NCBI GenBank assembly: GCA_958295725.1
Contig: OY282368.1
Coordinates: forward strand, 806,001-870,000
Direction of reading: 5' to 3'
DNA: 64,000 nucleotides
From: an uncultured Alphaproteobacteria bacterium
GTDB lineage: Bacteria > Pseudomonadota > Alphaproteobacteria > UBA2966
This document shows, in pieces, positions 1 to 9,523 of the stretch. A program made the translations under genes and the position numbers. The stretch's first letter is position 1. Each line of letters opens with the position of its first letter. The notes beneath the pieces are model-generated. The model was not told the origin of the DNA. It made no database searches and was given only the letters and a program-made list of their open reading frames with translations.

Positions 1-177
1 TTGAGTCCGCCGGAAGCGGGCTCGACGCGCTGAACCGTTTCGGAGGGCTTGTCCGCCCGGTAACGACGCCGGGCGTGCACCGCCGATCTACGACATTCAG
101 TCGGTTTCGCGTTTCGTTCGCCTTATCCAATGCGGTCGGCTATGGGATGATGCCGCGTCCAGCATGACGTGAGGACC
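1..177. other. left edge, no gene recognised
   Basis: A short open frame runs in from the window edge and stops at 31-33; another ends at 164-166. Neither is recognisable. The end of an upstream gene and the dnaE leader are presumably here, but no clear promoter is seen. Confidence 0.4.
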
Positions 178-3100
178 ATGGCGCACGCGGATTTCGCTCA
201 TCTGAGGGTGCATACGGCGTACTCGTTGTCGGAGGGCGCCATCACCATCGGCGAACTCGTCGAACTCTGCGCGCGTCACGACATGCCGGCCGTGGCGGTC
301 ACCGACTCCGGAAACCTCTTCGGGGCGCTGGAATTTTCCATGGCCTGCGCCGAGGCGGGGATCCAGCCGGTCGTCGGTACGGTATTGGGCGTTTCATCGT
401 TCGCCGAGGCGGACCGCCGGCACAATCGATCCCAGGTCGACTCGGTGGTCCTGCTCGTACAGGACGAAACGGGTTATCGGAATCTCCTCAAGCTGTCCAG
501 CCAGGCATTCCTCGCCGCGGAGGACGGCGGCGCGCCGAGCGTCACGTATGCCGATCTGAGAGACCACGCCGGGGGGCTCATCGCCTTGACCGGCGGACCT
601 GTCGGTCCCGTCGACAAGCTGCTTGCCGCCCAGCAGCGCGAGGCCGCCGCGGCCAACTTGCGGGCCCTCGCGAACATGTTTCCGGGGCGCCTGTATGTCG
701 AATTGCAACGTCACGGGCCGCCCGAGGAAGGCCGGGTCGAAGGGGCCTTGGTCGATCTGGCTTATGAGTTGGAACTTCCGCTCGTGGCGACCAACGATGT
801 GTACTTTGCTGACGAGTCGATGCGGGAGGCGCACGATGCGCTGATCTGCATTTCCGACGGCACGTATCTCAGCCAGACCGACCGCCGGAAGTTTACGGCG
901 GAGCACCGCTTCAAATCGGCTCGCGAGATGCGGGAGCTCTTTCAGGATCTTCCCGAGGCCGTGGACAACACCCTCGTCATCGCCCGGCGGTGCTCGTTCC
1001 GCCCCCTGGAGCGCGAACCGATTTTCCCGGCCTATACGTCCCCCCGGGGCCTGGACGCGGAGACGGAAATCCGTCGGCAGGCGGAAGCGGGTCTGGAACG
1101 ACGCCTCGAACGGATCGTCTTTCCGCTCGCCGGCGGGAATGCCGATCGGGAAGCGATAGCGGCGCCCTACCGCGAGCGTCTCGACTACGAGCTGTCCGTG
1201 ATCGTCGACATGGGTTTCGCCGGGTACTTTCTCATCGTGGCCGATTTCATCGGTTTCGCGCGGAAGTCCGAAATCCCCATCGGCCCGGGACGGGGGTCGG
1301 GGGCCGGCTCGGTCGCGGCATGGTCGTTGGGCATCACCGATATCGATCCTCTGAGATTCGGCCTCCTGTTCGAGCGTTTCCTGAACCCGGGCCGGATCTC
1401 GATGCCGGACTTCGACGTCGATTTCTGCCAGGAGGGTCGCGACGAAGTCCTGCGCTACGTCGAGAAAAAGTACGGCCGGGACCGCGTCGCCCAGATCATC
1501 ACCTTCGGAAAGCTCCAGGCGCGTGCGGCGCTGCGCGACGTGGGGCGGGTCCTGGAGATGCCCTACGGTCAGGTCGACCGTATCTGCAAGATGGTCCCGA
1601 ACAACCCCGCGAATCCCGTGAAGCTCGCCGATGCGATCGGCGGAGAGCCGCGACTCCAGGAGATGCGCGATTCGGACGAGGCGGTCGCCCACCTGCTCGA
1701 CATCGCGCTGAAGCTCGAGGGTCTGTACCGGCATGCGTCCACGCACGCCGCGGGCGTGGTCATCGGGGATCGACCGCTCGACACGTTGATTCCGCTTTAC
1801 CGCGACCCGAGATCCACCATGCCGGTGACGCAGTTCTCCATGAAGTATGTCGACCGGGCGGGTCTGGTGAAGTTCGACTTCCTCGGTCTGAAGACGCTCA
1901 CCGTCTTGAACAAGACGCTGAGTCTCATCGACCGAAGGGACGGTGAGATCGAGTTGGAGAAGATACCTCTCGACGATCATGGGACGTTCGAGATGCTCGG
2001 GCGCGGCGAGACGGTCGGCGTCTTCCAGCTCGAAAGCTCGGGCATGCGTCAGGTGCTTTTCGATATGAAACCCGACGCGTTCGAGGACATCATCGCCCTT
2101 GTCGCGCTGTATCGCCCCGGACCGATGGAGAATATCCCCCGGTTCGTCGCCTGCAAGAAGGGCCAGGAGGAACCGGAAACGCTCCATCCGATGATCGCGC
2201 CCGTCCTTCGGGAAACATACGGTGTCATCGTCTACCAGGAGCAGGTCATGGAGATCGCCAAGGTCCTCGCTGGCTTCAGTTTGAGCGACGCGGACGTGCT
2301 CAGGTGGGCGATGGGTAAGAAGATCAAGTCCGAGATGGCCGCCCAACGCGAGAAATTCATCGACGGCGCCGTTGCGCGGGAGGTCGCGCGCGGTCGCGCG
2401 GCCTACATATTCGAGTTGGTCGAGAAGTTCGCCGGTTACGGATTCAACAAGTCTCACGCCGCTTGTTATGCGCTCATCGCATACCGGGCGGCGTGGCTGA
2501 AGGCCAACTACCCGGTGGAATTCCTGGCGGCGTCCATGACGCTCGACATGGGCAACACGGACAAGTTGGGTATTTTCAGAATGGAGGCGGAGCGCATGGG
2601 TATCGAGCTCCGCCATCCCGATATCAATCGATCCGATGTCGAATTCACCGTCGAGCGCGACGGCGAAGGGGAAAACGTGGTCGCCGGCATTCGGTATGCG
2701 CTCGCCGCGATCAAGGGCGTCGGCAGGCAGGCGATGGAATCCGTCGTGGCCGAGAGGAAGGAGAACGGTCCCTATCGCGGCCTTTCGGATTTCGCGGACC
2801 GTATCGATCCTCGGCTGATCAACAAGCGGCAACTCGAGAATCTGGCGAAGGCGGGCGCGTTCGACACGCTGAACCCCAACCGCGCCCAGGTCCTGGCCAC
2901 GACGGAACAGGTGCTTCGACACGCGCAGGCGGCGACCGAGTCCCGTGTGACCGGCCAGGAGAGCCTGTTCGGAGAGGCCACTGGCGACCTGCCCGCGATT
3001 CCCGTCCCGGAAATGGAAGATTGGCTGCCCATGGAACGCCTCGCCCAGGAGCGGGATGCCATGGGCTTCTACCTGTCCGCGCATCCCCTGGATGCGTTCC

Positions 3101-3672
3101 GGCTTCCCCTGCGACGGCTCCGCGTCCGAGGATTCGCGGATGTGGTCGGATTGCTGAATGGAGGTGGTCGGCGGTTGAGGCTCGCGGGAACCGTCGAGGG
3201 CGTTCAGGAGCGTATGTCGGCCAGGGGGAACCGGTTCGCTTTCGTGCAGCTGTCCGATACCACCGGCAGCTACGAGGTGACGGTATTCTCCGAACTGCTT
3301 TCATCACGCCGGGAACTACTGAGGGTCGGCGCCAACCTGCTCGTCGATGTCGAAGGTCGCTCGGACGGGGAATCTCCAAGGCTGACCGCCCAGTCGATTC
3401 AACCTCTTGAGGATGTGGCGTCCCGGACCGCGGCCGATGTGCGGATCGCCGTCGACCGGGAGGAGCCGATTTCGCATCTCGGCAATGTTCTGGGCTCTGG
3501 AAGAAACGGCGCCGGCGGCAACGGTGGCAATAGCAGAGTCAGCCTGCTTCTGCGGCTGGATGGCGGCCTTACGGAGGTGGAAGTCGAGTTGCCGGAGACA
3601 TTCACGGTCTCTCCCGAAACTCGGGGGGAACTCGCGCGAACGCCGGGTGTCCTGGCGGTTCGGGAAATTTGA
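178..3672 (+). CDS. dnaE: DNA polymerase III subunit alpha
   Basis: Replicative polymerase subunit that makes DNA within the Pol III holoenzyme. The N-terminus is a PHP domain (HLRVHTAYSL near residue 8). The polymerase core carries PGRGSGAG near residue 367 and the catalytic PDFDVDF near 408. The C-terminal third has the helix-hairpin-helix and OB-fold parts. QESLF near residue 926 fits a beta-clamp binding motif. At 1164 aa it has the normal DnaE1 length. I prefer ATG 178; GTG 169 is in frame, and GAGG at 171-174 is rather close to 178. The segment before the last 50 residues is a glycine/asparagine-rich linker. It is the first gene of the housekeeping block, 258 bases before rpsB, as in several alphaproteobacteria. 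Confidence 0.97.
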   Translation: MAHADFAHLRVHTAYSLSEGAITIGELVELCARHDMPAVAVTDSGNLFGALEFSMACAEAGIQPVVGTVLGVSSFAEADRRHNRSQVDSVVLLVQDETGYRNLLKLSSQAFLAAEDGGAPSVTYADLRDHAGGLIALTGGPVGPVDKLLAAQQREAAAANLRALANMFPGRLYVELQRHGPPEEGRVEGALVDLAYELELPLVATNDVYFADESMREAHDALICISDGTYLSQTDRRKFTAEHRFKSAREMRELFQDLPEAVDNTLVIARRCSFRPLEREPIFPAYTSPRGLDAETEIRRQAEAGLERRLERIVFPLAGGNADREAIAAPYRERLDYELSVIVDMGFAGYFLIVADFIGFARKSEIPIGPGRGSGAGSVAAWSLGITDIDPLRFGLLFERFLNPGRISMPDFDVDFCQEGRDEVLRYVEKKYGRDRVAQIITFGKLQARAALRDVGRVLEMPYGQVDRICKMVPNNPANPVKLADAIGGEPRLQEMRDSDEAVAHLLDIALKLEGLYRHASTHAAGVVIGDRPLDTLIPLYRDPRSTMPVTQFSMKYVDRAGLVKFDFLGLKTLTVLNKTLSLIDRRDGEIELEKIPLDDHGTFEMLGRGETVGVFQLESSGMRQVLFDMKPDAFEDIIALVALYRPGPMENIPRFVACKKGQEEPETLHPMIAPVLRETYGVIVYQEQVMEIAKVLAGFSLSDADVLRWAMGKKIKSEMAAQREKFIDGAVAREVARGRAAYIFELVEKFAGYGFNKSHAACYALIAYRAAWLKANYPVEFLAASMTLDMGNTDKLGIFRMEAERMGIELRHPDINRSDVEFTVERDGEGENVVAGIRYALAAIKGVGRQAMESVVAERKENGPYRGLSDFADRIDPRLINKRQLENLAKAGAFDTLNPNRAQVLATTEQVLRHAQAATESRVTGQESLFGEATGDLPAIPVPEMEDWLPMERLAQERDAMGFYLSAHPLDAFRLPLRRLRVRGFADVVGLLNGGGRRLRLAGTVEGVQERMSARGNRFAFVQLSDTTGSYEVTVFSELLSSRRELLRVGANLLVDVEGRSDGESPRLTAQSIQPLEDVASRTAADVRIAVDREEPISHLGNVLGSGRNGAGGNGGNSRVSLLLRLDGGLTEVEVELPETFTVSPETRGELARTPGVLAVREI

Positions 3673-3930
3673 GACGGGCGCTCCGGCTCGAGACGACCGC
3701 TTTCGAGTTCAGGGGGGTTACGACGCGGCCCGGCCGGAATTTCCTTGCATATGTGGCGTCCGGCGGCTATCCAGCGGTCTGAAGCGTCGGCCGTCGGGCT
3801 GGCGCGAGCCCTCACGCGGGATGCGGCCTTCCGACAATAGAGAACCGGAACGTCGATCCGGTGTTCGTCGGATCCAGGGGATCGCGACGGACCGAGACCC
3901 GCGGCGGATAAACCGGAGAAGGACACGGAG
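3673..3930 (+). other. dnaE-rpsB intergenic leader
   Basis: 258 bases without a convincing gene. It probably carries the promoter and 5' leader of the rpsB-tsf operon. No classic terminator with a T-tract is seen after dnaE. Confidence 0.5.
3745..3773 (+). promoter_or_regulatory. possible sigma-70 promoter of rpsB-tsf
   Basis: TTGCAT and TATCCA are separated by 17 bases, upstream of rpsB. The -10 box is weak, so this is only a candidate. Confidence 0.25.
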
Positions 3931-4818
3931 ATGGTTGCACCGACCTTCACGATGCGCCAGCTGTTGGAAGCTGGCGTGCATTTCGGGCATCAGACTCACC
4001 GTTGGAACCCGAGGATGTCCCAGTACATTTTCGGCGTGCGCAACGGAATCCATATCGTCGACCTCGAACAAACCGTGCCGATGCTCCATCGGGCGCTCGG
4101 CGCGGTGCGCGACATCGTGTCGTCCGGCGGTCGCGTGCTGTTCGTCGGGACCAAGCGCCAGGCGTCTCTGCCGGTGACGGAGGCGGCCCGGCGCTGCGGC
4201 CAGTATTACGTCAATCATCGCTGGCTGGGTGGCATGTTGACCAACTGGAGCACGATCTCCATCTCGATCAAGCGTCTCAAGGACCTGGACGGGATGCTGG
4301 CGGACGACAACGTCGGCCTGACGAAGAAGGAATTGCTTCGCCTGACTCGCGAACGTGATCGACTCGAACGCGCGCTCGGCGGAATCAAGGAAATGGGCGG
4401 TCTCCCGGATCTCCTGTTCGTGATCGACACGAACAGGGAAGACATCGCCATAAAGGAAGGGCGGAAGCTCGGCATTCCCGTGGTCGCGATCGTCGACAGC
4501 AACTCGGACCCCGTGGGAATTACTTACCCCATACCGGGCAACGACGATGCGCTGCGGGCTATCAACTTGTATTGCGACCTCGTGGTCCAGTCCGTGCTCG
4601 GTGGAATTCAGGCGGAAATGTCCGCGCGTGGCGAAGACGTGGGCCAGGCGGAAGTTCCCGTATCGGGGGCAATTCCCGGCGCCGGGGATACGGACGGCGC
4701 CGGCGCGGAGTCCGGTGACGCCGAACCGGAAGTGGGAAATGCGTCTTCCGAAGCTTCTCCCCGGGACTCCGAACCCGCCGACACGGGAGGGGAAGCGGCG
4801 CAGCCGGCCACCGGCTAG
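3931..4818 (+). CDS. rpsB: 30S ribosomal protein S2
   Basis: Small-subunit ribosomal protein needed for bS1 binding and late 30S assembly. The N-terminus ([19 protein letters not shown]) and the GGMLTNW and IDTNRE segments are typical of S2. The 295 aa are longer than the roughly 240 aa of E. coli S2 because of an acidic, Gly/Ala/Glu-rich tail after about residue 230, which is common in alphaproteobacteria. ATG 3931 is preceded by GGAG. It is followed by tsf after about 60 bases, the universal rpsB-tsf pair. Confidence 0.98.
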   Translation: MVAPTFTMRQLLEAGVHFGHQTHRWNPRMSQYIFGVRNGIHIVDLEQTVPMLHRALGAVRDIVSSGGRVLFVGTKRQASLPVTEAARRCGQYYVNHRWLGGMLTNWSTISISIKRLKDLDGMLADDNVGLTKKELLRLTRERDRLERALGGIKEMGGLPDLLFVIDTNREDIAIKEGRKLGIPVVAIVDSNSDPVGITYPIPGNDDALRAINLYCDLVVQSVLGGIQAEMSARGEDVGQAEVPVSGAIPGAGDTDGAGAESGDAEPEVGNASSEASPRDSEPADTGGEAAQPATG

Positions 4819-4879
4819 CTGGAACCCGGCATCGGGGCGGTCGACCGGAGTCGAACGCCGATCGTACATGGGTGAAAAC

Positions 4880-5806
4880 ATGGCAAGTATCTCGGCATCG
4901 GAGGTAAGGACCCTCCGGGAGCGTACCGGCGTCGGCATGATGGATTGTAAGCAGGCCCTCGTCGAAAACGATGGCGACATGGACGCGGCTGTCGACTGGC
5001 TTCGCGCCAAGGGTCTGGCCGCGGCGGCCGGGAAGGCGGGACGGGTCGCGGCGGAAGGCCTCGTGGGGATCGCGGTTTCCGGGCGCGCCGCCGCGGTCGT
5101 GGAAATCAACTCCGAAACCGATTTCGTGGCGCGGAACGACTCGTTCCAGGAATTCGTTCGATCCGTCGCCGATGTGGCATTGGCGAATCGGGGCGACTAC
5201 GACGCCACGTTGGCGGCGTCCTATCCGGGCGAGTCGTGTGCCGTCGGCGAGCAAGTTCGGCAAATGGTCGCGACGGTCGGCGAAAATATCCGCTTCCGCA
5301 GGGCCGACGCTCTTTCCGTGCGGTCGGGCGTGGTGGCGAGTTACGTCCACAACGCCGTGGCCCCCAATCTCGGCAAGATCGGCGTGCTCGTGGCCCTCGA
5401 GTCCGACGGCGACATGGAGGCGCTCTCGGAATTCGGCAAGCAGATCGCTATGCACGTCGCGGCCACCGCCCCCCTGTCCCTGTCGATCGAGGCGTTGGAC
5501 CCTGCGGTGGTCGAGCGGGAACGGGCGGTGCTGGCGGAACAGGCGCGCCAGTCCGGCAAGCCGGACGATATCGTCGCCAAAATGACGGAAGGACGTCTCC
5601 GCAAGTTTTACGAGGAATCGGTCCTGAACGAGCAGACCTTCGTCATCGACGGCGAGACGAAGGTATCCAGAGTCGTGGAGCGGGCCGCGAAGGACTTGGG
5701 TTCGGACATCGAGCTGACCGGGTTCGTGAGGTACGTCCTGGGCGAGGGCATCGAACGCGAAGAAACGGATTTCGCCGCCGAGGTCGCCGCTCAGGTGTCC
5801 GGCTAA
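4880..5806 (+). CDS. tsf: elongation factor Ts
   Basis: Guanine-nucleotide exchange factor that recycles EF-Tu-GDP. The N-terminal UBA-like domain has the family sequence [12 protein letters not shown] near residue 16, followed by the two dimerisation subdomains with [10 protein letters not shown] and the conserved C-terminal module. At 308 aa the length is normal. ATG 4880 (MASISASEV) is chosen; ATG 4868 is in frame and would add four residues. In most alphaproteobacteria pyrH follows directly. Here the next 3.4 kb are a foreign cassette. Confidence 0.98.
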   Translation: MASISASEVRTLRERTGVGMMDCKQALVENDGDMDAAVDWLRAKGLAAAAGKAGRVAAEGLVGIAVSGRAAAVVEINSETDFVARNDSFQEFVRSVADVALANRGDYDATLAASYPGESCAVGEQVRQMVATVGENIRFRRADALSVRSGVVASYVHNAVAPNLGKIGVLVALESDGDMEALSEFGKQIAMHVAATAPLSLSIEALDPAVVERERAVLAEQARQSGKPDDIVAKMTEGRLRKFYEESVLNEQTFVIDGETKVSRVVERAAKDLGSDIELTGFVRYVLGEGIEREETDFAAEVAAQVSG

Positions 5807-5844
5807 CCGCTCGCGGCGAAGACTCTCCGCCTTGGTTCCGGCGA

Positions 5845-5859
5845 ATGTGAGACACGGGC
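5845..5859. repeat. IS-end-like 15-mer at left border of defence cassette
   Basis: The 15 bases ATGTGAGACACGGGC are identical to 26273-26287, where they adjoin an IS481-like transposase remnant. Related sequence occurs near 40990 and 53530. It lies between tsf and the DUF262 gene, so it may be a trace of the insertion. Confidence 0.5.
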
Positions 5860-5946
5860 TGTCGGGCGCGGGGGAACCGGGAGGCGTCCGACGCAGTGGT
5901 GGTGCGAGAACTGCTGTGATACTGCCGTGATGTGGAGGTACTCGAC

Positions 5947-7113
5947 ATGCCCGACGACACGAACGATGGAACATTCGTGGTTCCAGTATCCACTCCGCTT
6001 CCGGACGAGGAGGACGAGGATCGAGATAGCGGTGTGGAGCGGGATCGGGAGGATGAGGAGGCAGGGATTACCCCCCCGTTCGATCCCGAGAAAATCAAGG
6101 TCCGTGAGGCTAAGATCCTCGTGGAGCAGCTGGTCTCGCGCATCCGGCACGATGAAATCAATCTGGCGCCGGAGTTCCAGCGGCAATCGGGCCTCTGGAA
6201 AGAGAGAGAGCAGAGCCGCCTTGTGGAATCGCTCCTGCTGCGCATACCCCTGCCTGTCTTCTACGTCGCGGCGGACGAGAAAGAGAACTGGGCGGTGGTC
6301 GACGGTCTTCAGCGCATGTCCACCATCGACCGTTACGTCAATGGTAAACTCGCTCTCTCCAACCTGGAGTATCTGACTCCCCTGAAGGGGAAGAAATACG
6401 ATGACTTGAAGCGTCCCATGCAGCGACGGATCAACGAAACTCAACTCGTCGTGAATGTCATTGAACCGGAGACTCCAGATGAGGTGATGTTCAACATCTT
6501 CCGTCGTATCAATACGGGAGGAATGCAGCTTAACAGTCAGGAAATTCGTCATGCACTCGTTCCTGGTCTGATTCGAAATTACCTCAAGGAGTTATCTGAA
6601 AGCGAAGAGTTCTTGGAGGCAACTTGTGGTACGATCAAGACTAAGAGAATGGCAGACCGGGACTGTGTTCTGCGCTTTCTCGCCTTCCATATCGATGGTT
6701 GGGAGAACTACGCAGCTAACGATATAGACGGTTATCTTACAGACGTCATGAAACGGATCAACAAGATGACAGAGCGGGAACGTCGTTCAATCACCGCCGA
6801 TTTCAAAAAATCGATGCGGGCAGCTGTCGATATTTTCAGCAAATACGCTTTCCGAAAGCACTATCCGAATACTCCACGTCAATATCCCATAAACAAGCCA
6901 TTATTTGGGGCTTGGTCTGTCGGATTATCACGCAGGTCTCAGGAAAATATCGACGGGCTTGTTCGGAACCGTAAACGAGTCTTGAAAGGTTTCATGGCCC
7001 TGCTCAAGGATGACTGGGAATTCGAGAGGGCGATTTCCTACTCCACTGGAACGCCCGCCCGGGTTCGGAAGCAGTTCCAGGCGATTGACGACCTGATCAA
7101 GGAGTGCCTCTAG
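5947..7113 (+). CDS. DUF262 (GmrSD/ParB-nuclease-like) protein, first gene of putative defence cassette
   Basis: The 388 aa protein has a DUF262 fold like the N-domain of GmrSD-type enzymes. After an acidic N-terminus (residues 10-40) comes a region ending in VVDGLQRMSTI near residue 118, matching the D-G-Q-R motif that in this superfamily binds NTP and supports nuclease activity. There is no DUF1524 HNH domain, so it is the short single-domain form. ATG 5947 is chosen over GTG 5932 because GGAGG at 5934-5938 is 8 bases upstream. The stop is 2 bases before the next gene, so the genes are co-transcribed. The 3' half is less GC-rich than its neighbours, suggesting transfer. A role in anti-phage defence is inferred from partners and location. 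Confidence 0.8.
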   Translation: MPDDTNDGTFVVPVSTPLPDEEDEDRDSGVERDREDEEAGITPPFDPEKIKVREAKILVEQLVSRIRHDEINLAPEFQRQSGLWKEREQSRLVESLLLRIPLPVFYVAADEKENWAVVDGLQRMSTIDRYVNGKLALSNLEYLTPLKGKKYDDLKRPMQRRINETQLVVNVIEPETPDEVMFNIFRRINTGGMQLNSQEIRHALVPGLIRNYLKELSESEEFLEATCGTIKTKRMADRDCVLRFLAFHIDGWENYAANDIDGYLTDVMKRINKMTERERRSITADFKKSMRAAVDIFSKYAFRKHYPNTPRQYPINKPLFGAWSVGLSRRSQENIDGLVRNRKRVLKGFMALLKDDWEFERAISYSTGTPARVRKQFQAIDDLIKECL

Positions 7114-7115
7114 CG

Positions 7116-8255
7116 ATGCTCGCGCACCTGGGACTTTCGAATTTCAAATGTTTCGCGGGGCTGGAACTGGACTTTGCGCCGATAACCCTGCTGTGCGGGC
7201 TGAACGGCATGGGGAAAAGCAGCGCCATCCAGGCCCTGCTCGTGTTGCGGCAGTCCTATGAACTGCGTGTGTTGAGGGAGGGTATGATCGCATTGGGCGG
7301 TCGACTCGCCGATATCGGAACCGGCAGGGACGCGCTGTTCGAGGGGGCGGAGACCGACGTCATAGAATTCTCCCTGCGCCGCGACGACGTTACGGAGCCG
7401 TGCGTGCTCGCCTACGATTACGATTCCGCTTCCGACCGCCTGGACATGCGGCAGTCGGAGGCGGCGCCCGACCGGTTCGGCGGATTGGGCATCCCGGAAT
7501 CATGGCGGGATGCGCCGCCGTTCGGCGGGACCCTCCACTATGTCAACGCCGAGCGAGTCGGCCCCCGGAAAACCCACGCCCTTTCGGAGACGTTCGCGCG
7601 TAGCGGAGACCTCGGCACCCGTGGCGAGTATGCGCTGAACTATCTCAACGCTCACGGAGGCGATGTTCACGCGAGGGACGATCCACGTTTTGAAGGTTGC
7701 GAATCCCGGCGCTTGGTGGACGGAATCGAACGATGGCTCGCCGAGGTCAGCCCCGGCGCGCATCTCCGGCTGGAGTCGATCCCCGACGCCGACGCGCTCG
7801 TCGCCGGTTTCACCTTCGACCGGAAGGGCGACGTCGAAACGCAGCGCTTTCGTGCGACCAATGTGGGATTTGGCCTGTCCTATGTCCTGCCTTTGCTGGT
7901 GGCGATGTTCGCGCCGAAAGGCTCGTTGTGCCTGATCGAGAATCCGGAGGCGCACCTGCACCCCCGGGGGCAGACGAAGCTGGCGGACCTCGCGGTTCGC
8001 GCGACGAAGGCGGGGGTCCAGGTAATCGCCGAAACGCACAGCGACCATTTCATGGACGGGGTTCGTATCGCCGTTCGCGATGGTCTGATCGCGCCGGAGG
8101 ATGCCGTTTTCCATTATTTCGAGCGCGGAGATGAGGGCGCGGCGGTCGTGTCGTCGCCGCGAATCGACAGGGACGGACGCCTGTCGGAATGGCCCGTCGG
8201 CTTCTTCGACCAGCACGAAGAAAATCTTGCCCGGCTTCTGGCGCCTGTATCGTGA
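7116..8255 (+). CDS. AAA ATPase with DUF3696 domain
   Basis: OLD/RecF-like ABC ATPase of 379 aa. The N-terminus (LGLSNFKCFAGLEL) leads into a Walker A, GLNGMGKSS, near residue 28. The C-terminal part has IENPEAHLHP near 272 and ETHSDHFM near 306, typical of DUF3696 ATPases, which often appear in phage-defence operons. No TOPRIM nuclease domain is seen. The start ATG 7116 lies 2 bases after the DUF262 stop; GTG 7104 is the overlapping alternative. It is the presumed motor or sensor of the cassette, with DUF262 or the third protein as effector. Confidence 0.85.
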   Translation: MLAHLGLSNFKCFAGLELDFAPITLLCGLNGMGKSSAIQALLVLRQSYELRVLREGMIALGGRLADIGTGRDALFEGAETDVIEFSLRRDDVTEPCVLAYDYDSASDRLDMRQSEAAPDRFGGLGIPESWRDAPPFGGTLHYVNAERVGPRKTHALSETFARSGDLGTRGEYALNYLNAHGGDVHARDDPRFEGCESRRLVDGIERWLAEVSPGAHLRLESIPDADALVAGFTFDRKGDVETQRFRATNVGFGLSYVLPLLVAMFAPKGSLCLIENPEAHLHPRGQTKLADLAVRATKAGVQVIAETHSDHFMDGVRIAVRDGLIAPEDAVFHYFERGDEGAAVVSSPRIDRDGRLSEWPVGFFDQHEENLARLLAPVS

Positions 8256-8257
8256 TC

Positions 8258-9193
8258 ATGCGGGAAATGGTGCTCAACCACGCCAGCTTGGCGGCCGGAA
8301 ACCCTTACGCCGTAGTCGGCTTCCTGAAGGATGTCGTGCCCGGCATGGCGCAGCTCGTAGAAAAAGAGGTCACCGCCAAGGTCTTGCGGACCGTCCGGTA
8401 CCTTGCGGAAATTCCATGTGCGCCGGGATTCTCGTTGTACGATGCCATGGAACAGTTACGGCGGAACGGAGTACGCGAAGAATACTTGTTTCTCGCCACG
8501 ATGATGACGAAAGCACCGCTTCTGAGCGATGTCGAGGCGGATGTGAAGCATCGCTTTCTGACGTGCGAGGCCAGAGACTTGCTACCGGAAGACGGTAAAC
8601 CCCTCCTGTTGTGCGCCCTGATCGGTGGGATCGCAATTGGGTTTCCGACGAGCATGGAGTGGGACCGGGACAGGATCGCCGTCGTCTTCGACGAACTCCA
8701 AGGCGATGGAACGATCTTCAGCGAGGAAACTGAAGAGATCGACCACCTCGCGCGGGCCTCCCATGCCGCTCCGATTTACGACCGGCACCTGGAGCGTCTC
8801 CGCGTCGGTTCATCTCCTCGTGAGTTATGGAACAACCGGCAGGCGGTCTTCCCCGTTCTCGTCTTCGGATCCGACGTGGAAGCCCATCTCCGGAAGGTGT
8901 CGCGGCTTGACATCGTCGTCGAAAGGCTAGTCGAACTGAATAACGACGCCGAAAGATGGCGCCGCGACGGTGGGGCGATGCCCCAGTGGACCCGCAAGGT
9001 CGTTAACGAGAGCGAAAGCGTGCGGACCGATCCACGATTTAGGGAGGCCCGCCGGTTCAGATCCTGTTCTGGCAAGACCGAGCTGTTCCTATGGCACGTT
9101 CGCTTTGGGCAAGGTTGGCGCATCCACCTCCGCTTCGATGCGAAACGTCGAGAAGTCGAAGTTGGCTATATTGGACCTCATCTGCCGCTATAA
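8258..9193 (+). CDS. unknown third cassette protein with RelE/HigB-like C-terminal segment
   Basis: A 311 aa protein that I do not recognise as a named family over its full length. Residues 1-230 are mixed alpha/beta, with AIGFPTSMEWDRD and AVFPVLVFGSDVEAHLR. The last 40 residues (FLWHVRFGQGWRIHLRF then VEVGYIGPHLP) resemble the strand-rich core of RelE/HigB/Gp49-like toxins. ATG 8258 begins 2 bases after the ATPase stop, so it is in the same operon. The order DUF262, DUF3696 ATPase and a Gp49-like protein recalls the three-gene Menshen system, but that comparison is from memory. The toxin resemblance is weak and needs structure prediction. Confidence 0.65.
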   Translation: MREMVLNHASLAAGNPYAVVGFLKDVVPGMAQLVEKEVTAKVLRTVRYLAEIPCAPGFSLYDAMEQLRRNGVREEYLFLATMMTKAPLLSDVEADVKHRFLTCEARDLLPEDGKPLLLCALIGGIAIGFPTSMEWDRDRIAVVFDELQGDGTIFSEETEEIDHLARASHAAPIYDRHLERLRVGSSPRELWNNRQAVFPVLVFGSDVEAHLRKVSRLDIVVERLVELNNDAERWRRDGGAMPQWTRKVVNESESVRTDPRFREARRFRSCSGKTELFLWHVRFGQGWRIHLRFDAKRREVEVGYIGPHLPL

Positions 9194-9523
9194 GGCCGAA
9201 GCTCTGGCTACAACTGAGGTGACGTGTGACTTGTTTCGGACATATTTGCCCTGCATTAACTTCCCGATTGTCCGATGTGCCGTCTTCTCACCCTGCCGGG
9301 GGTATGAACGGACCCGGCGACGGCGAAGCCCACAGCCCACCCCATACAGCACTCTCATCGTTGGATGAGTCTTGCGGGTGAGCAGAAATCCAAAAGCATT
9401 GTCCTGAGCGCGAAGCCCCTTCTCTTCGCGACACGACACGAATGTTGTAGGGTGCGCTCTCGGGTGCGCCTGGTCGATCCATGGCCGGAACGACTCGATG
9501 ACCACCTTCCGTCTGGGAGCGCC
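9194..9523. other. 330-base gap between cassette and pyrH, with hairpin
   Basis: No gene is seen. A perfect 7-bp stem (CGCGAAG at 9409-9415, CTTCGCG at 9424-9430) has an 8-base loop. It must hold the right junction of the cassette and the pyrH leader. No strong promoter is visible. Confidence 0.4.

Noticed and set aside
394-3084. An 896-codon open frame antisense to dnaE
   Set aside because: Its product has no recognisable domain and is a high-GC shadow of the clearly real dnaE.
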